Assembly (NCBI GenBank): GCA_945888375.1 | Contig: CAMCZZ010000002.1 | Location: forward strand, 62,001-126,000 | Origin: Akkermansia muciniphila | GTDB taxonomy: Bacteria > Verrucomicrobiota > Verrucomicrobiia > Opitutales > Opitutaceae | DNA length: 64,000 bases | Direction: 5' to 3' | In this document: piece by piece, positions 53,923-63,767 of the stretch | Layout: the number at the start of each line of letters is the position of its first letter | Position numbering within the stretch: position 1 is the stretch's first letter | The notes under the pieces: generated by a model | Seen by the model: only the letters and a program-made list of their open reading frames with translations | Database searches by the model: none | Told to the model about the DNA's origin: nothing | Program-made: the position numbers and the translations under genes

Positions 53923-55281
53923 ATGAAAATCCACCACGCTGTTTGGTTCGCCGCCGTTTTCTTCATGTCCGCCATCGGGCGGGCAGCTGCTCCTTCCGCT
54001 TCGGCCCGTCCCAACATCATTTTCATCCTCGCCGATGATTACGGGGTGGGGGAGGTGGGCTGCTACGGGGCCGACCACTACCAGACCCCGCAGATCGACG
54101 CGCTCGCCGCCGGCGGCATCCGTTTCACCCACGGCTACACCGTGTCTCTCTGTGGCCCGTCGCGCGCCCAACTTCTCACCGGACGCTACGGCTTCCGCAC
54201 CGGCGGCACCAATCAGGATGCCGTCGGCCGCTTCACGTCCGCCGAACAGAAACTTATCCCCTCCACTCTCAAGGCCGCCGGCTACGCCAGTTCGATGATC
54301 GGCAAGTGGAGCCAGTTCCCCCTCACCCCCGCCGCCTTCGGCTTCGACGATTATCTCCAATACAAGGGCAGCGGAATCTATTGGAACACCCAGGCCAAGG
54401 CGAAGACCTACGTCGTCAATGGAGAGACGAAAGATCTGCGCGACGGCGAATACATGCCCGACCTGATGCACCGCCATCTGGTCGACTACATCACCGCGCA
54501 CCGGGACTCCCCCTTCTACGTGCACTACTCGCTTTCACACACCCACAACGAGATTCTGCCCACCCCGGACAGCGCGCCCGACAGCCAGACGCTTTACGCC
54601 GACAACGTCGCCTACCTCGACAAACTCGTCGGGCGGCTCATGGCCGAACTCGACCGTCTGCGGCTGCGCGAAAAAACCCTCGTGATTTTCATGGGCGACA
54701 ACGGCACCGCCAGCATCCAGGCCGCCCGCGCCACCATCGGCGGACGCCGTCTCGACGGGGCCAAGGGCTCCATGCGCGAAGGCGGCGGACGCGTCCCGCT
54801 CATCGCAAGCTGGCCCGGCACCGTCGCCCCCGGCCAGGTCAGCGAGGAACTCGTCGATTCCACCGATTTTTTCCCCACCTTCGCCGAGCTGGCCGGCGTC
54901 GATCTGCCCTCGGATCGCGTTCTCGACGGACGCAGCCTGGCTCCCCGTCTGAAAGGAAATGCACCCGCGCCCCGCACTTGGATTTTTCATCAACTAGCCC
55001 GCAACTGGTATGTCCGCGACGCCGCGTGGAAACTCAACCAGGCCGGCGAACTGTTCGACATGAGTGACGCGCCTTTCAGCGAAAAAATCGTCGCCTCCGA
55101 CAGCGCCGATCCCGTGGCCCAAGCCGCGCGCAAACGCCTGCAAGCCGTGCTCGATGAGTTGAATCCCGCCGGCGGAATCCCGGACACCGGCGACCCCTCC
55201 GGCCGTCATGCCAGCAACATAGAGAAGAAGAAAAAGGCCAAGAAAGACGTCGGCCCAACGAAGACCGAAAGCGAAGAGTGA
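53923..55281 (+). CDS. Exported sulfatase, type A, second copy
   Basis: A 452-residue type I sulfatase (signal peptide about 1-23) that is a clear paralogue of the gene at 50966. IIFILADDYGVGEVGCYG binds metal and Cys77 in SLCGPSRAQLLTGRYG is the formylglycine site. HNEILPTPDSAPDSQTLY and DSTDFFPTFAE correspond to the same stretches in the first copy. The C-terminus is again lysine-rich (EKKKKAKKDVGPTK). Differences around the active site (TNQDAVGRF in place of MTGNDKESQ) suggest the two copies may have diverged in specificity. It ends in TGA 55279-55281, 26 bases before the next start. Confidence 0.94.
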   Translation: MKIHHAVWFAAVFFMSAIGRAAAPSASARPNIIFILADDYGVGEVGCYGADHYQTPQIDALAAGGIRFTHGYTVSLCGPSRAQLLTGRYGFRTGGTNQDAVGRFTSAEQKLIPSTLKAAGYASSMIGKWSQFPLTPAAFGFDDYLQYKGSGIYWNTQAKAKTYVVNGETKDLRDGEYMPDLMHRHLVDYITAHRDSPFYVHYSLSHTHNEILPTPDSAPDSQTLYADNVAYLDKLVGRLMAELDRLRLREKTLVIFMGDNGTASIQAARATIGGRRLDGAKGSMREGGGRVPLIASWPGTVAPGQVSEELVDSTDFFPTFAELAGVDLPSDRVLDGRSLAPRLKGNAPAPRTWIFHQLARNWYVRDAAWKLNQAGELFDMSDAPFSEKIVASDSADPVAQAARKRLQAVLDELNPAGGIPDTGDPSGRHASNIEKKKKAKKDVGPTKTESEE

Positions 55282-55307
55282 CCCGTTCATTTCTTTTTTT
55301 CCGCCCC

Positions 55308-56819
55308 ATGAAATCGCCCCTTCCCTGTCTCGCTGTGCTGCTGTGCTTCGTCGTCGCGCCGTCATTTGCCGCCACTGCCGCACCCGCCCGCCCCAACATC
55401 CTGTTCGTCGCCGTGGACGACCTCCGTCCCGAGCTCGGCTGCTACGGCAAGGACTACATCAAGTCCCCCCATATCGACGCCCTCGCCCGCTCCGGCCTGC
55501 GCTTTGATCGTGCTTATGTGCAGCAGGCCGTCTGCTCGCCTTCGCGCACCAGCATCATGACCGGTGTGCGGCCCGACACCTCCAAGGTCTGGGACCTCGT
55601 CACCTCCTTCCGTGTCGCCATTCCCGACGTCGTCACCCTCGGGCAACATTTTAAACAACACGGCTACTTCGTGCAGGGCATGGGCAAAATCTACCACGGC
55701 AGTCTCAACGACGCCGCCACCTGGTCGACTCCCTGGCAAAACCCCAAGGCCGCCAAATACGCGCTCCCCGAAAATCTGAAACTCGACGAGCGCCAATACG
55801 CCGCCAACGCCAAAAAAAAAGCCAAGGCCGCCGGCGAACCCGATAACACGCCCTCCACCGGTCAAAATTCCCGCGGCCCCGCCTTCGAGGCGGCGGTCGT
55901 GCCCGACAACGCGCTCATGGACGGCAAGGTCGCCGACCTTGCCGTCGCCACGTTGCGCGAATTGAGCGCGAAGCCGGAACCCTTCTTTCTCGCGGTCGGC
56001 CTGGTCAAACCGCATCTGCCTTTCGTCGCCCCGAAAAAATACTGGGACCTCTACGACCCCGCCACCATCGAGCTCGCGCCGAATAAATTCCGCGCCAAGG
56101 ACACCCCCGATTACGCCGTGCTGCCCGGGGCCGAGCTGCGCAATTACGACGGAATCCCCGCCGGCCCCATACCCGACGATCTCGCCCGCCAGCTCAAACA
56201 CGGCTACTACGCGTCGATAAGCTACATGGACGCCCAACTCGGCCGCGTGCTCGCCGAGCTCGACCGCCTCGATCTGCGGAAAAACACCATCGTCGTCCTC
56301 TGGGGCGACCACGGTTGGAAGCTCGGTGAACACGACGCCTGGTGCAAACACAGCACGACCGAGAACGACACCAACGCCCCGCTGCTCCTTTCCGTTCCGG
56401 GCATGAAAACCCCCGGCTCCAAATCGTCCGCGCTTGTCGAGATGGTGGACATCTATCCGACTCTCTCCGAACTCGCCGGCCTACCCCTTCCCGCCCACCT
56501 TGAAGGTGTGAGCCTGAAGCCTCTGCTCGATGCTCCGGACCTTCCTTGGAAGTCGGCTGTCTTCAGCCAGTATCCACGAACCCAGAACGGCGGGCTGATG
56601 GGCTACTCCATGCGCACCAAGCGCCACCGCCTCACCGTTTGGGTCAACCGTAAGGACCACACCCGGATCGTCGCGACCGAACTCTACGACCACGAGGTCG
56701 ACCCGCAGGAAAACACCAACGTTGCCGGCGATCCCGCTCAGGCTGCCACGCTCGAGCGTCTGATGGTCCGGTGGCGCGCGGGCTGGCAAGGCGCCAAGCC
56801 CGCCGCGATCCCGCTCTGA
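55308..56819 (+). CDS. Exported sulfatase, type B (iduronate-2-sulfatase-like), second copy
   Basis: I start it at the ATG at 55308, preceded by CCGCCCC, which gives a signal peptide (MKSPLPCLAVLLCFVVAPSF) matching that of its paralogue at 52368; the GTG at 55278 would overlap the previous stop. The 503-residue protein has ILFVAVDDLRPELGCYGKDY, Cys76 in QQAVCSPSRTSIMTG, FFLAVGLVKPHLPFVAPKKY and WGDHGWKLGEHDAWCKHS. The variable insert is shorter than in the first copy but also Lys-rich (AKKKAKAAGEPD). It closes the A-B-A'-B' sulfatase cassette. The next gene, a GH2 enzyme, begins 7 bases later. Confidence 0.94.
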   Translation: MKSPLPCLAVLLCFVVAPSFAATAAPARPNILFVAVDDLRPELGCYGKDYIKSPHIDALARSGLRFDRAYVQQAVCSPSRTSIMTGVRPDTSKVWDLVTSFRVAIPDVVTLGQHFKQHGYFVQGMGKIYHGSLNDAATWSTPWQNPKAAKYALPENLKLDERQYAANAKKKAKAAGEPDNTPSTGQNSRGPAFEAAVVPDNALMDGKVADLAVATLRELSAKPEPFFLAVGLVKPHLPFVAPKKYWDLYDPATIELAPNKFRAKDTPDYAVLPGAELRNYDGIPAGPIPDDLARQLKHGYYASISYMDAQLGRVLAELDRLDLRKNTIVVLWGDHGWKLGEHDAWCKHSTTENDTNAPLLLSVPGMKTPGSKSSALVEMVDIYPTLSELAGLPLPAHLEGVSLKPLLDAPDLPWKSAVFSQYPRTQNGGLMGYSMRTKRHRLTVWVNRKDHTRIVATELYDHEVDPQENTNVAGDPAQAATLERLMVRWRAGWQGAKPAAIPL

Positions 56820-56826
56820 TTTTCGC

Positions 56827-59268
56827 ATGATGCCGTCTCCATCCCCCGCGCCCTTCGCCCTGGCCCAAGCCTGCGTCGAGCCCTCCGGCCGCCGCCTCGA
56901 CCGCGGCTGGGAGTTTTACCAAGGTTCGCTCGGCAGTCTGTGGGAGGTTTGGCGCGGTGCCGCCGCGACCGACAACGTCCCCTGGACCCCGGTCGAGCTA
57001 CCGCACTGCTTCAACGCCCGCGACGCGGTCGATCCCGACCTGCGTTATTACCAGGGTCCCGGCTGGTATCGCCTGCGGCTGAAGTTGGATGACGCGTTCC
57101 CCATGGGCCGCGTGCTGCTCCATTTCAACGGCACCGGCCAGCGCGCGCGGGTCTACGTCGGCCTCGAACTCGTGGGCGAGCACGTGGGCGGATACGACGA
57201 GTGGACGGTAGATCTCACCGCCGCCGCCCGCGTCGCCGTGACGCGGCCGGAAAACCTCGAGGGCATCCCGCTAGCGGTGTGGTGCGACAACTCGCGCGAC
57301 GCCGAGACCATTCCCTCCGACCTCAGCGACTTCAATCGCTACGGCGGCCTGTATCGCCACGTGACGCTCGTGCAGGTTCCGGCGGTGGCGCTCGCCCGGG
57401 TCCATATCGTCACGCGGATCACGCCTTCCGGCGCCGCCGCGGTTCAAGTGCGAGCCCGTCTGCACAACCCCGAGGAACACGCCGGGTCTTTGTCCTGGCG
57501 GGTCGAGTTGCGAAATCCCGACGGCGTTTTGATTCACCACTCCGCGGGTGCCGATCCGATCTGGGACGGGTGGCGGACTTTGGTGGAGACCGAGCTGGCT
57601 GACCCCGAGCTCTGGTCGCCCGCAAATCCTGCGCGTTACCGTTGCGACGTCCGGATCGACTCGCCGCACGGCGCGCACGCCTGCGCCGAGCGTTTCGGCC
57701 TGCGGGCGGTCGAGTGGGTCCCGCACGGGCCGTTCAAGCTCAACGGCGAACGCCTGCTCCTGCGCGGCACCCACTACCACGAGGACCACGCCGGCTGCGC
57801 CGCCGCCTTGCCCGACGACGTGGTGCGCGCCACCATGCGCGCGATGAAGGACATGGGCGCGAACTTCGTGCGCCTCGGCCACTATCAACAGGCCCCGCTC
57901 GTGCTGGAGTTGTGTGATGAACTGGGACTGCTCGTCTGGGAGGAGATCCCGTGGTGCCGGGGCGGCCTCGGCGGCGAGGGCTTCAAGACCCAGTGCCGCG
58001 CCATGCTCCGCGCGATGATCGAGCAACACCACAACCACCCCGCGGTTATCCTGTGGGGCCTGGGCAACGAGAACGACTGGCCGGGCGATTTTCCGACCTT
58101 CGACCAGGAGGCCATCCGGGTGTTCATGCGCGAGCTCCATGAGCTGTCCCACGCGCTCGACTCCGAGCGGAAAACCGCGATCCGGCGCTGCGCGTTTTGC
58201 CGCGACATCGTGGATGTCTATTCGCCGAGCATCTGGGCCGGCTGGTATGGCGGCCGTTACATCGAGTATCGCGAGGCGACCGAGCAGGCCATCGCCGACA
58301 CGCCGCATTTTTTCCACGCCGAGTATGGCGGGGATAGCCATGCCGGGCGTTTTTCCGAGGAGCCCGAACGCTTCCTCGCCGACGTCGCGCTGGGGCAGGG
58401 CACGGCCGAGGTGGGTTCCGCCTACAAGGCCTCCGGCGGCCGCGGCCGCGGCTCGCGCGACAGCGACTGGTCGGAGAGCTACATGGCCAACCTCTTCGAC
58501 TGGCACCTGAAGGAACAGGAGCAAATGCCCACGCTCACCGGCGCGGCCCAGTGGGTTTTTAAGGACTTCTCCACTCCCTTGCGCCCCGAGAATCCGGTGC
58601 CGCGTGTGAATCAAAAGGGGCTGCTAGAGCGCGACGGCACGCCGAAGGAGAGCTACTTTATTTTCCAAAGCTACTGGGCGACGCGTCCGATGATCCGGCT
58701 CTTCGGCCACCGCTGGGCGGTGCGTTGGGGCCGGCCCGACGAAGCGAAGGAAGTGAAGGTGTTTTCCAACTGCCCCGAGGCCGAGCTTTTCGTCAACGGC
58801 TTCTCCGCCGGCCGTCGTCGTCGGAACTCAGCCGACTTCCCCGCCGCCGGCTTGCGCTGGTCGGTCCGCCTGCGCGAAGGCGCGAACACCCTCCGCGCCG
58901 TCGGCTGGCGCGACGGGGTCGAGGTCGCGGACGAGATCCGGTGCGACTACCAATCCACCCCCTGGGGCCTGCCCGCCCGGCTCGAATTCGCCGTCGTCGA
59001 ACGCCGCGGGGACACGTTCCACCTCGAAACACGCGCTCTCGACGGCGCCGGCGTGCCTTGCCTCGACGCGGCGCTCCCCGTGCGTTTCGGCGTTACCGGC
59101 GACGGCCGCCTTCTCGACCATCTCGGCACGGCCGACGGCTCGCGTCTCGTCCAACTCGCCAACGGCCGAGCGCGCATCGGACTGACCCTCACCGGCACCA
59201 TCGCCATCGTCAGTGTCGAGTGTCGCAGCATGAGGACACAAACCATTCTGGTTAATAGAGAAAATTGA
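56827..59268 (+). CDS. Cytoplasmic glycoside hydrolase family 2 enzyme
   Basis: An 813-residue protein with no signal peptide. A jelly-roll sugar-binding domain (about 20-185, WYRLRLKLDDAFPMGRVLLH), an immunoglobulin-like domain (about 190-290) and a TIM barrel (from FKLNGERLLLRGTHYHEDHA) are followed by beta-sandwich domains. The candidate acid/base is Glu415 in WGLGNENDW and the candidate nucleophile Glu499 in FHAEYGGDSH. Being cytoplasmic, it must act on imported oligosaccharides, probably brought in by the MFS transporter starting at 63768. It lies 7 bases after the last sulfatase, so it is likely in the same transcript. The sugar cleaved is unknown. Confidence 0.92.
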   Translation: MMPSPSPAPFALAQACVEPSGRRLDRGWEFYQGSLGSLWEVWRGAAATDNVPWTPVELPHCFNARDAVDPDLRYYQGPGWYRLRLKLDDAFPMGRVLLHFNGTGQRARVYVGLELVGEHVGGYDEWTVDLTAAARVAVTRPENLEGIPLAVWCDNSRDAETIPSDLSDFNRYGGLYRHVTLVQVPAVALARVHIVTRITPSGAAAVQVRARLHNPEEHAGSLSWRVELRNPDGVLIHHSAGADPIWDGWRTLVETELADPELWSPANPARYRCDVRIDSPHGAHACAERFGLRAVEWVPHGPFKLNGERLLLRGTHYHEDHAGCAAALPDDVVRATMRAMKDMGANFVRLGHYQQAPLVLELCDELGLLVWEEIPWCRGGLGGEGFKTQCRAMLRAMIEQHHNHPAVILWGLGNENDWPGDFPTFDQEAIRVFMRELHELSHALDSERKTAIRRCAFCRDIVDVYSPSIWAGWYGGRYIEYREATEQAIADTPHFFHAEYGGDSHAGRFSEEPERFLADVALGQGTAEVGSAYKASGGRGRGSRDSDWSESYMANLFDWHLKEQEQMPTLTGAAQWVFKDFSTPLRPENPVPRVNQKGLLERDGTPKESYFIFQSYWATRPMIRLFGHRWAVRWGRPDEAKEVKVFSNCPEAELFVNGFSAGRRRRNSADFPAAGLRWSVRLREGANTLRAVGWRDGVEVADEIRCDYQSTPWGLPARLEFAVVERRGDTFHLETRALDGAGVPCLDAALPVRFGVTGDGRLLDHLGTADGSRLVQLANGRARIGLTLTGTIAIVSVECRSMRTQTILVNREN

Positions 59269-59500
59269 TAATTTTGTTCGGAACGAGGGATACAATTTGC
59301 CTTTATTGATAATTATAAATAAAGACTTGAACAACCTTCTCCCAAGTGGTTTTAACGCACTGCTACCTGCCCCTGTCCCGATCTTCAAAAGGGTTCCCCC
59401 CTCTTTAGCCCGCTCCAGTCCCTTTGCCGCTTTCAATTCGACGCCACCGGTGGCGTGTCCGTCGCTCCGTTAGTCCTCCTGTTTTCCTACCAGCTTTCTC
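59269..59500. promoter_or_regulatory. Intergenic region upstream of the 1400-residue beta-strand protein
   Basis: This 232-base gap holds the 22-base near-palindrome at 59302-59323 and a pyrimidine-rich run before the ATG. TTGAAC at about 59328 has no good -10 partner. No gene is seen. Confidence 0.45.
59302..59323. promoter_or_regulatory. 22-base near-perfect palindrome, AT-rich
   Basis: The outer arms TTTATT/AATAAA and the core ATAATTAT are symmetric; only one of 11 pairs mismatches. It shares TTGATAATTAT with 47923-47938. It may bind a regulator of the beta-strand protein and transporter genes downstream. Confidence 0.5.
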
Positions 59501-62500
59501 ATGAATACCCTGCCCCCGTCCCCTGCCCCGCGTGGCGGTTCCGTGCTCGCGCGGATGCTGTCCAGTGCGTTTGCCCGCCGCGCCGCCCGTGTCCTTGCCG
59601 CGTCCTGTGTCGTCGCCCTCGCTCCCGGCGTGCGCGCCGCCGACAGCGTTTTGATTTCGGAGACCTTTGAGTCCTACACCACGACCATTCCCACCGTGGC
59701 GACCCCGGCCACCAATGCGGTTAAGGCCAACTCCAACATCTCTGCCGTGAGCGGTAACACCATCATCGGCGGGGTTTCCGGCAAGGTCGCCCAGCTCCTC
59801 GACACCTCCACCACGGCCAGCGGCGGCCTGGAATTTAATGTCGGCACCGCGCCCTTGACCACGATGGTTGCCTCCTTCGACCTGCTGAGCAACGGAACCC
59901 AGGTCAGCAATATGCCTCTGAGCATCGGCTTAAGCAGCTGGAACACCGGCACGGGCACCCAGACAGGTGCCAGCGGCCGCCGTTTGGTCGAGGTCCAGTT
60001 TGTCCAGTCCACCTCGGCCAACCCGGCCTACAGCGTTCGTGTCGGCGGCACCACGAATGTAACCGTGTTCTCCGGCACCTACACTGCGGCCAACAAACAG
60101 GCGGTGAAGATTTACGCCAACAGCGGTCCGGCCGAAATCATCTACTACGGCCCCGACGCCGTGCCCGTGCAGCGCACCCTGCCGGCCAATTCCTTCGCCG
60201 TGTTCCTGAATGGGAACATCGTCACCATGTCTAACGGCAATCCCTACCAGGCCCTGAGCGCCACCGCCGTCGAGGCGATCACCGGCACGTTTACGGCCAC
60301 GGTCACCGCAGGAGCCGTCACTGCGGTTTCCTTCACCAATACCGGCAGCTATATCTATTCCGGATCCATACCGCTCGTCTTCACCGGCGGCGGCGGCACC
60401 GGTGCGACCGGCACCGCGACCATTTCCGGCGGCGTGATCACGGCAACGAACGTCACCAACGGTGGCACGGGCTACACCACCGCGCCCACTGTGACCATCA
60501 CCGCCGCTCCGACGATCCCGGCCAATAACTATCTGGGACGCCTCGGCTTCTCCACCACCACCACCAATCTCGGCAACTGGCTGATCGATAACGTCGTCAT
60601 CGGTGAAATGGACCCCAACGCCCAGCCGCCCAACAGCCTCAACATCACCAGCGCCGCCACGACCACTGGCATGGCCGGTTATCCCCTCAGCTTTCAAGTC
60701 GTCGCCTCCGGCGCCACCGGCTTCAGCGCCACCGGTCTGCCCGCCGGCCTGAGCATCAATTCCACCACCGGCCTGATCACCGGTTCGCCCACCACCGCCG
60801 GCACCAGCACCGCCACGATCAACGTCTCCAACTCCACCCTCAGCGGCTCCGGCAGCCTAGAATTCGTCGTCGCCGCCGCGCCCACCGTCGCCCCAGTGAT
60901 CAGCAGCGCCGCCACTGCCGGCGGCTTCGTCGGCCAGACCCTCACCTACCAGATCGTGGCCGACAGCACGCCCCGCAGCTACGCGATCAGCGCCGGCACC
61001 CTGCCCGCCGGCCTGACCCTGAACACCACCACCGGCGTGATAAGCGGCAAACCCACCGCCACCACCCCGCTCGGCGGCACCACCGTGACGATCTCGGCCG
61101 AAAACCCCGCCGGCGCCGGCACCCTCGACCTCGTGTTCACCGTCGACGTGCCGCCCGCCAACATCTTCTCCGGTTCCGGTGCGGACCTGAACAACGCCAC
61201 CGCCTGGAGCTACGCCGCCGCCCCCACCGGCTCGGCCAGCCTTGGGTCCTACACCGACGTCGAGCTGGCCTCGTCCGCCACGGCGCTGACGACCACGTCC
61301 GACCCGCTTTACTTCAAGTCGCTCAACGCCACCAACGGCTCCAGCTACACGCTGAGCTCGCTCCTCGCGCCCGGCGCGACCGCCTTCACCCGCTTCCGCC
61401 TCGGCAACACCGGCTCGATCGACTCGGTCGGCTTCTTCAACGCCGTATCCGGCGTGAACAATGACCTCGTCCATCTCGCCAACGGCTCGAACTTGACGAT
61501 CGATCCCGCGAACCCGAACTCCGCCACGCCCAGCCAGGTCGAGCTGCGCAATAGCGGAAATCTCAATATCGCCGCCGGCTCCACCCTGAACATCCCCGCC
61601 GTCATCACCGGCGCCTTCACCCTCACCAAGACCGGCGCCGGCACCGCGACCTTCGGCGCGACCAACCTCTACACCGGTGGCACTATCGTCTCGGCCGGCA
61701 CCCTGAACGCCGACGCCCCCGCCGCGCTCGGCAGTGGCAGCAACACCGCCGTCACCGTCACCGGTGGCACTCTGGTCGTGAACAGCGTGAATGTGCTCGG
61801 CGAGGGCCTGGCCAACCTGCCCCGCCTCACCATGACCGGCGGCACCGTCCGCGCCGCCGTCGACGTCACCCTCAACCGCTCCACCGCCACGAGCAACGCG
61901 TCCGTCTTCAACGGTCCCTCCACCCTGAGCGTGGACGCCGGCAGGACCATGACGCTGTCCCGCGTGAACAGCACCGCTCCGTCCTCTGCCAACGTGATCA
62001 GCAAGGATGGCGCCGGCACCCTCGTGCTCAGCGGCGGCGGCACCGCCACCGCCGTGCTCGGTGGCTACCGCATCAAGGGCGGCGTGCTCTCCTACAAGAC
62101 CACCGCCAACGGCGGCGCCGGTCTCGGCCCCATCGTCCTCGATGGCGGCGAGCTCTACGTGCAAAAGGGCCCGAGCTCGACCGGCACCTACGGCGGCATG
62201 GCTCTGAATGTTTTGAATACCCTGCAAAATGGCACGATCACTTTTGATCCGCATCCTGCTTCCCAAAATACGGTTGAGCCGATCGATCCAGGGCAGGGCA
62301 ATACCCTGACCTTTAACCACCTTATCGCCACCGGCCAGACCCTCACCCTCGCCAAGGGCGCCAACGCCACCTCCAGCGTCACCAATCCCGGCACGCTCGA
62401 TCCTTTGGTGAACTTCCGCTCCGCTTATCTGACGGGCTCCAATATCCTCTCGGTTGGCTCCCAGCTCGTCGCCTCCCTCCGCGGCGCCTCGGGCTCCGGC

Positions 62501-63703
62501 AGCCTCAACAAGACCGGCTCCGGCCGCCTCGTCCTTGCTGACGCCGCGATCACCGACATCACCGCCACGGTCAATGTCGCCGTCACCGGCGGCTCCTTTA
62601 CAAGCATCACCCCGGTGGTTTCCGGACTCGGCTACACGGAAGCCCCGCTTGTCACGATCACTGATTCCACCGGGACCGGCGCCACCGCCAACGCCGTGCT
62701 GACCGGCGGCCGCGTGACCGCCGTCACCATCACCAGCGCCGGCACCGGCTATTCATCCGCTCCGACCGTCACGATCGCGGCCCCGCCCGTCACCTCGATC
62801 CCCAACAGCTACACCGGCGCCACCACCGTGAGCGCCGGCACGCTCGCCTTGAGCGGCTCGCACTCTTCTGCGATCTCGATCGCGAGCGACGCCGTGCTCG
62901 AGTTCACGCTCAACGACGGGCTCAGCCCTGTCGCCGCCTCGACCGCCGCCCTCACTCTCGCCTCTGGGTCGACCGTCTCGATCGTTGGCACCCCGGTCGA
63001 CGGCACCACCTACACCCTGCTCAACGCGACCGCCATCACTGGCACCCCTGTGCTGGCCACGCCTGTCGCGGGCTTCAGCCTGGTGAAGTCGGGCGGCCTC
63101 CTCCTCCTCCAGCCCGGCGCCGCCGTCGACGCCGAAGCGCCCGTCATCGGCTCCCCCGCGCCCGTCTCGGTCGATTGGGGTTCCAGCTACACCGATTTCG
63201 CCCCTGGCGCGACGGACAACGTGGACAGCTCCGTCACCGTGATCACCAGCGGCACGGTGAACACCGCCAAACCTGGCGTCTATACCCTGACTTATAACGC
63301 CAGCGACGCCGCCGGTAATGCCGCCACGTCCGTCACCCGCACCGTTACCGTGACGATCGCCAATGCCACCACCGCGGGCGCCGACGGCTACTCGCCGCTC
63401 CTGAAGTATGCCCTCGGCGCGAACGCCCCGACCGACACCGTGCAGGCCCCGGTTACCACCGCCAACGCCACCTCGATTTCCATCACCACCGTCATTCGCA
63501 CCAATGACTCTGGCCTGACGGTCACCGGCGAGGCCGTCACCGATCTGGTTTCCGGCACGTGGGGAACCGGCGGCACCGTCACCGTGACCACCGCCGCGGA
63601 CCAGACCAACCTGCCTGCCAACTGCGTGCGCCGCGTGTTCACCGTCAACCTCGACGGAGCGGCCCGGAAATTCCTCCGCTTGAAGGCCGTCGGCTCCTTC
63701 TAA
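59501..63703 (+). CDS. Very large exported beta-strand repeat protein with putative Ig and DUF5011-type domains
   Basis: A 1400-residue protein with a long signal peptide (about 1-47). An N-terminal beta-rich domain (about 50-370) contains GGTGYTTAPTVTITAAP, a unit repeated near residue 1080 as AGTGYSSAPTVTIAAPP. Two putative Ig (He_PIG-like) domains follow (GLPAGLSINSTTGLITGSPT; GTLPAGLTLNTTTGVISGKP). Autotransporter-associated beta-strand repeats such as GAGTATFGATNLYTGGTIVS fill about 540-1180. The DUF5011-type domain (WGSSYTDFAPGATDNVDSS) and final domain, ending RKFLRLKAVGSF, closely match those of the 6312-9713 protein. It is probably a surface or matrix protein. Binding of the target glycan is inference. 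The start lacks a Shine-Dalgarno sequence. Confidence 0.82.
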   Translation: MNTLPPSPAPRGGSVLARMLSSAFARRAARVLAASCVVALAPGVRAADSVLISETFESYTTTIPTVATPATNAVKANSNISAVSGNTIIGGVSGKVAQLLDTSTTASGGLEFNVGTAPLTTMVASFDLLSNGTQVSNMPLSIGLSSWNTGTGTQTGASGRRLVEVQFVQSTSANPAYSVRVGGTTNVTVFSGTYTAANKQAVKIYANSGPAEIIYYGPDAVPVQRTLPANSFAVFLNGNIVTMSNGNPYQALSATAVEAITGTFTATVTAGAVTAVSFTNTGSYIYSGSIPLVFTGGGGTGATGTATISGGVITATNVTNGGTGYTTAPTVTITAAPTIPANNYLGRLGFSTTTTNLGNWLIDNVVIGEMDPNAQPPNSLNITSAATTTGMAGYPLSFQVVASGATGFSATGLPAGLSINSTTGLITGSPTTAGTSTATINVSNSTLSGSGSLEFVVAAAPTVAPVISSAATAGGFVGQTLTYQIVADSTPRSYAISAGTLPAGLTLNTTTGVISGKPTATTPLGGTTVTISAENPAGAGTLDLVFTVDVPPANIFSGSGADLNNATAWSYAAAPTGSASLGSYTDVELASSATALTTTSDPLYFKSLNATNGSSYTLSSLLAPGATAFTRFRLGNTGSIDSVGFFNAVSGVNNDLVHLANGSNLTIDPANPNSATPSQVELRNSGNLNIAAGSTLNIPAVITGAFTLTKTGAGTATFGATNLYTGGTIVSAGTLNADAPAALGSGSNTAVTVTGGTLVVNSVNVLGEGLANLPRLTMTGGTVRAAVDVTLNRSTATSNASVFNGPSTLSVDAGRTMTLSRVNSTAPSSANVISKDGAGTLVLSGGGTATAVLGGYRIKGGVLSYKTTANGGAGLGPIVLDGGELYVQKGPSSTGTYGGMALNVLNTLQNGTITFDPHPASQNTVEPIDPGQGNTLTFNHLIATGQTLTLAKGANATSSVTNPGTLDPLVNFRSAYLTGSNILSVGSQLVASLRGASGSGSLNKTGSGRLVLADAAITDITATVNVAVTGGSFTSITPVVSGLGYTEAPLVTITDSTGTGATANAVLTGGRVTAVTITSAGTGYSSAPTVTIAAPPVTSIPNSYTGATTVSAGTLALSGSHSSAISIASDAVLEFTLNDGLSPVAASTAALTLASGSTVSIVGTPVDGTTYTLLNATAITGTPVLATPVAGFSLVKSGGLLLLQPGAAVDAEAPVIGSPAPVSVDWGSSYTDFAPGATDNVDSSVTVITSGTVNTAKPGVYTLTYNASDAAGNAATSVTRTVTVTIANATTAGADGYSPLLKYALGANAPTDTVQAPVTTANATSISITTVIRTNDSGLTVTGEAVTDLVSGTWGTGGTVTVTTAADQTNLPANCVRRVFTVNLDGAARKFLRLKAVGSF
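63275..63369 (+). repeat. Copy 2 of the 95-base near-identical repeat
   Basis: Differs from 9285-9379 at three positions by eye; both copies are in the same frame and the same domain of their genes. Confidence 0.85.
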
Positions 63704-63734
63704 GCCCGCTTTACCCAGTCAGCGCCGCGCGCGT

Positions 63735-63764
63735 GAGACGGATGCTCCGTCTCCCGCGTTTTTT
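63735..63764 (+). terminator. Probable intrinsic terminator
   Basis: GAGACGGA and TCCGTCTC form a perfect eight-pair stem with a three-base loop, followed after five bases by six T. It lies directly before the MFS gene start, so some readthrough would be needed to cotranscribe the transporter. Confidence 0.6.
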
Positions 63765-63767
63765 GCC

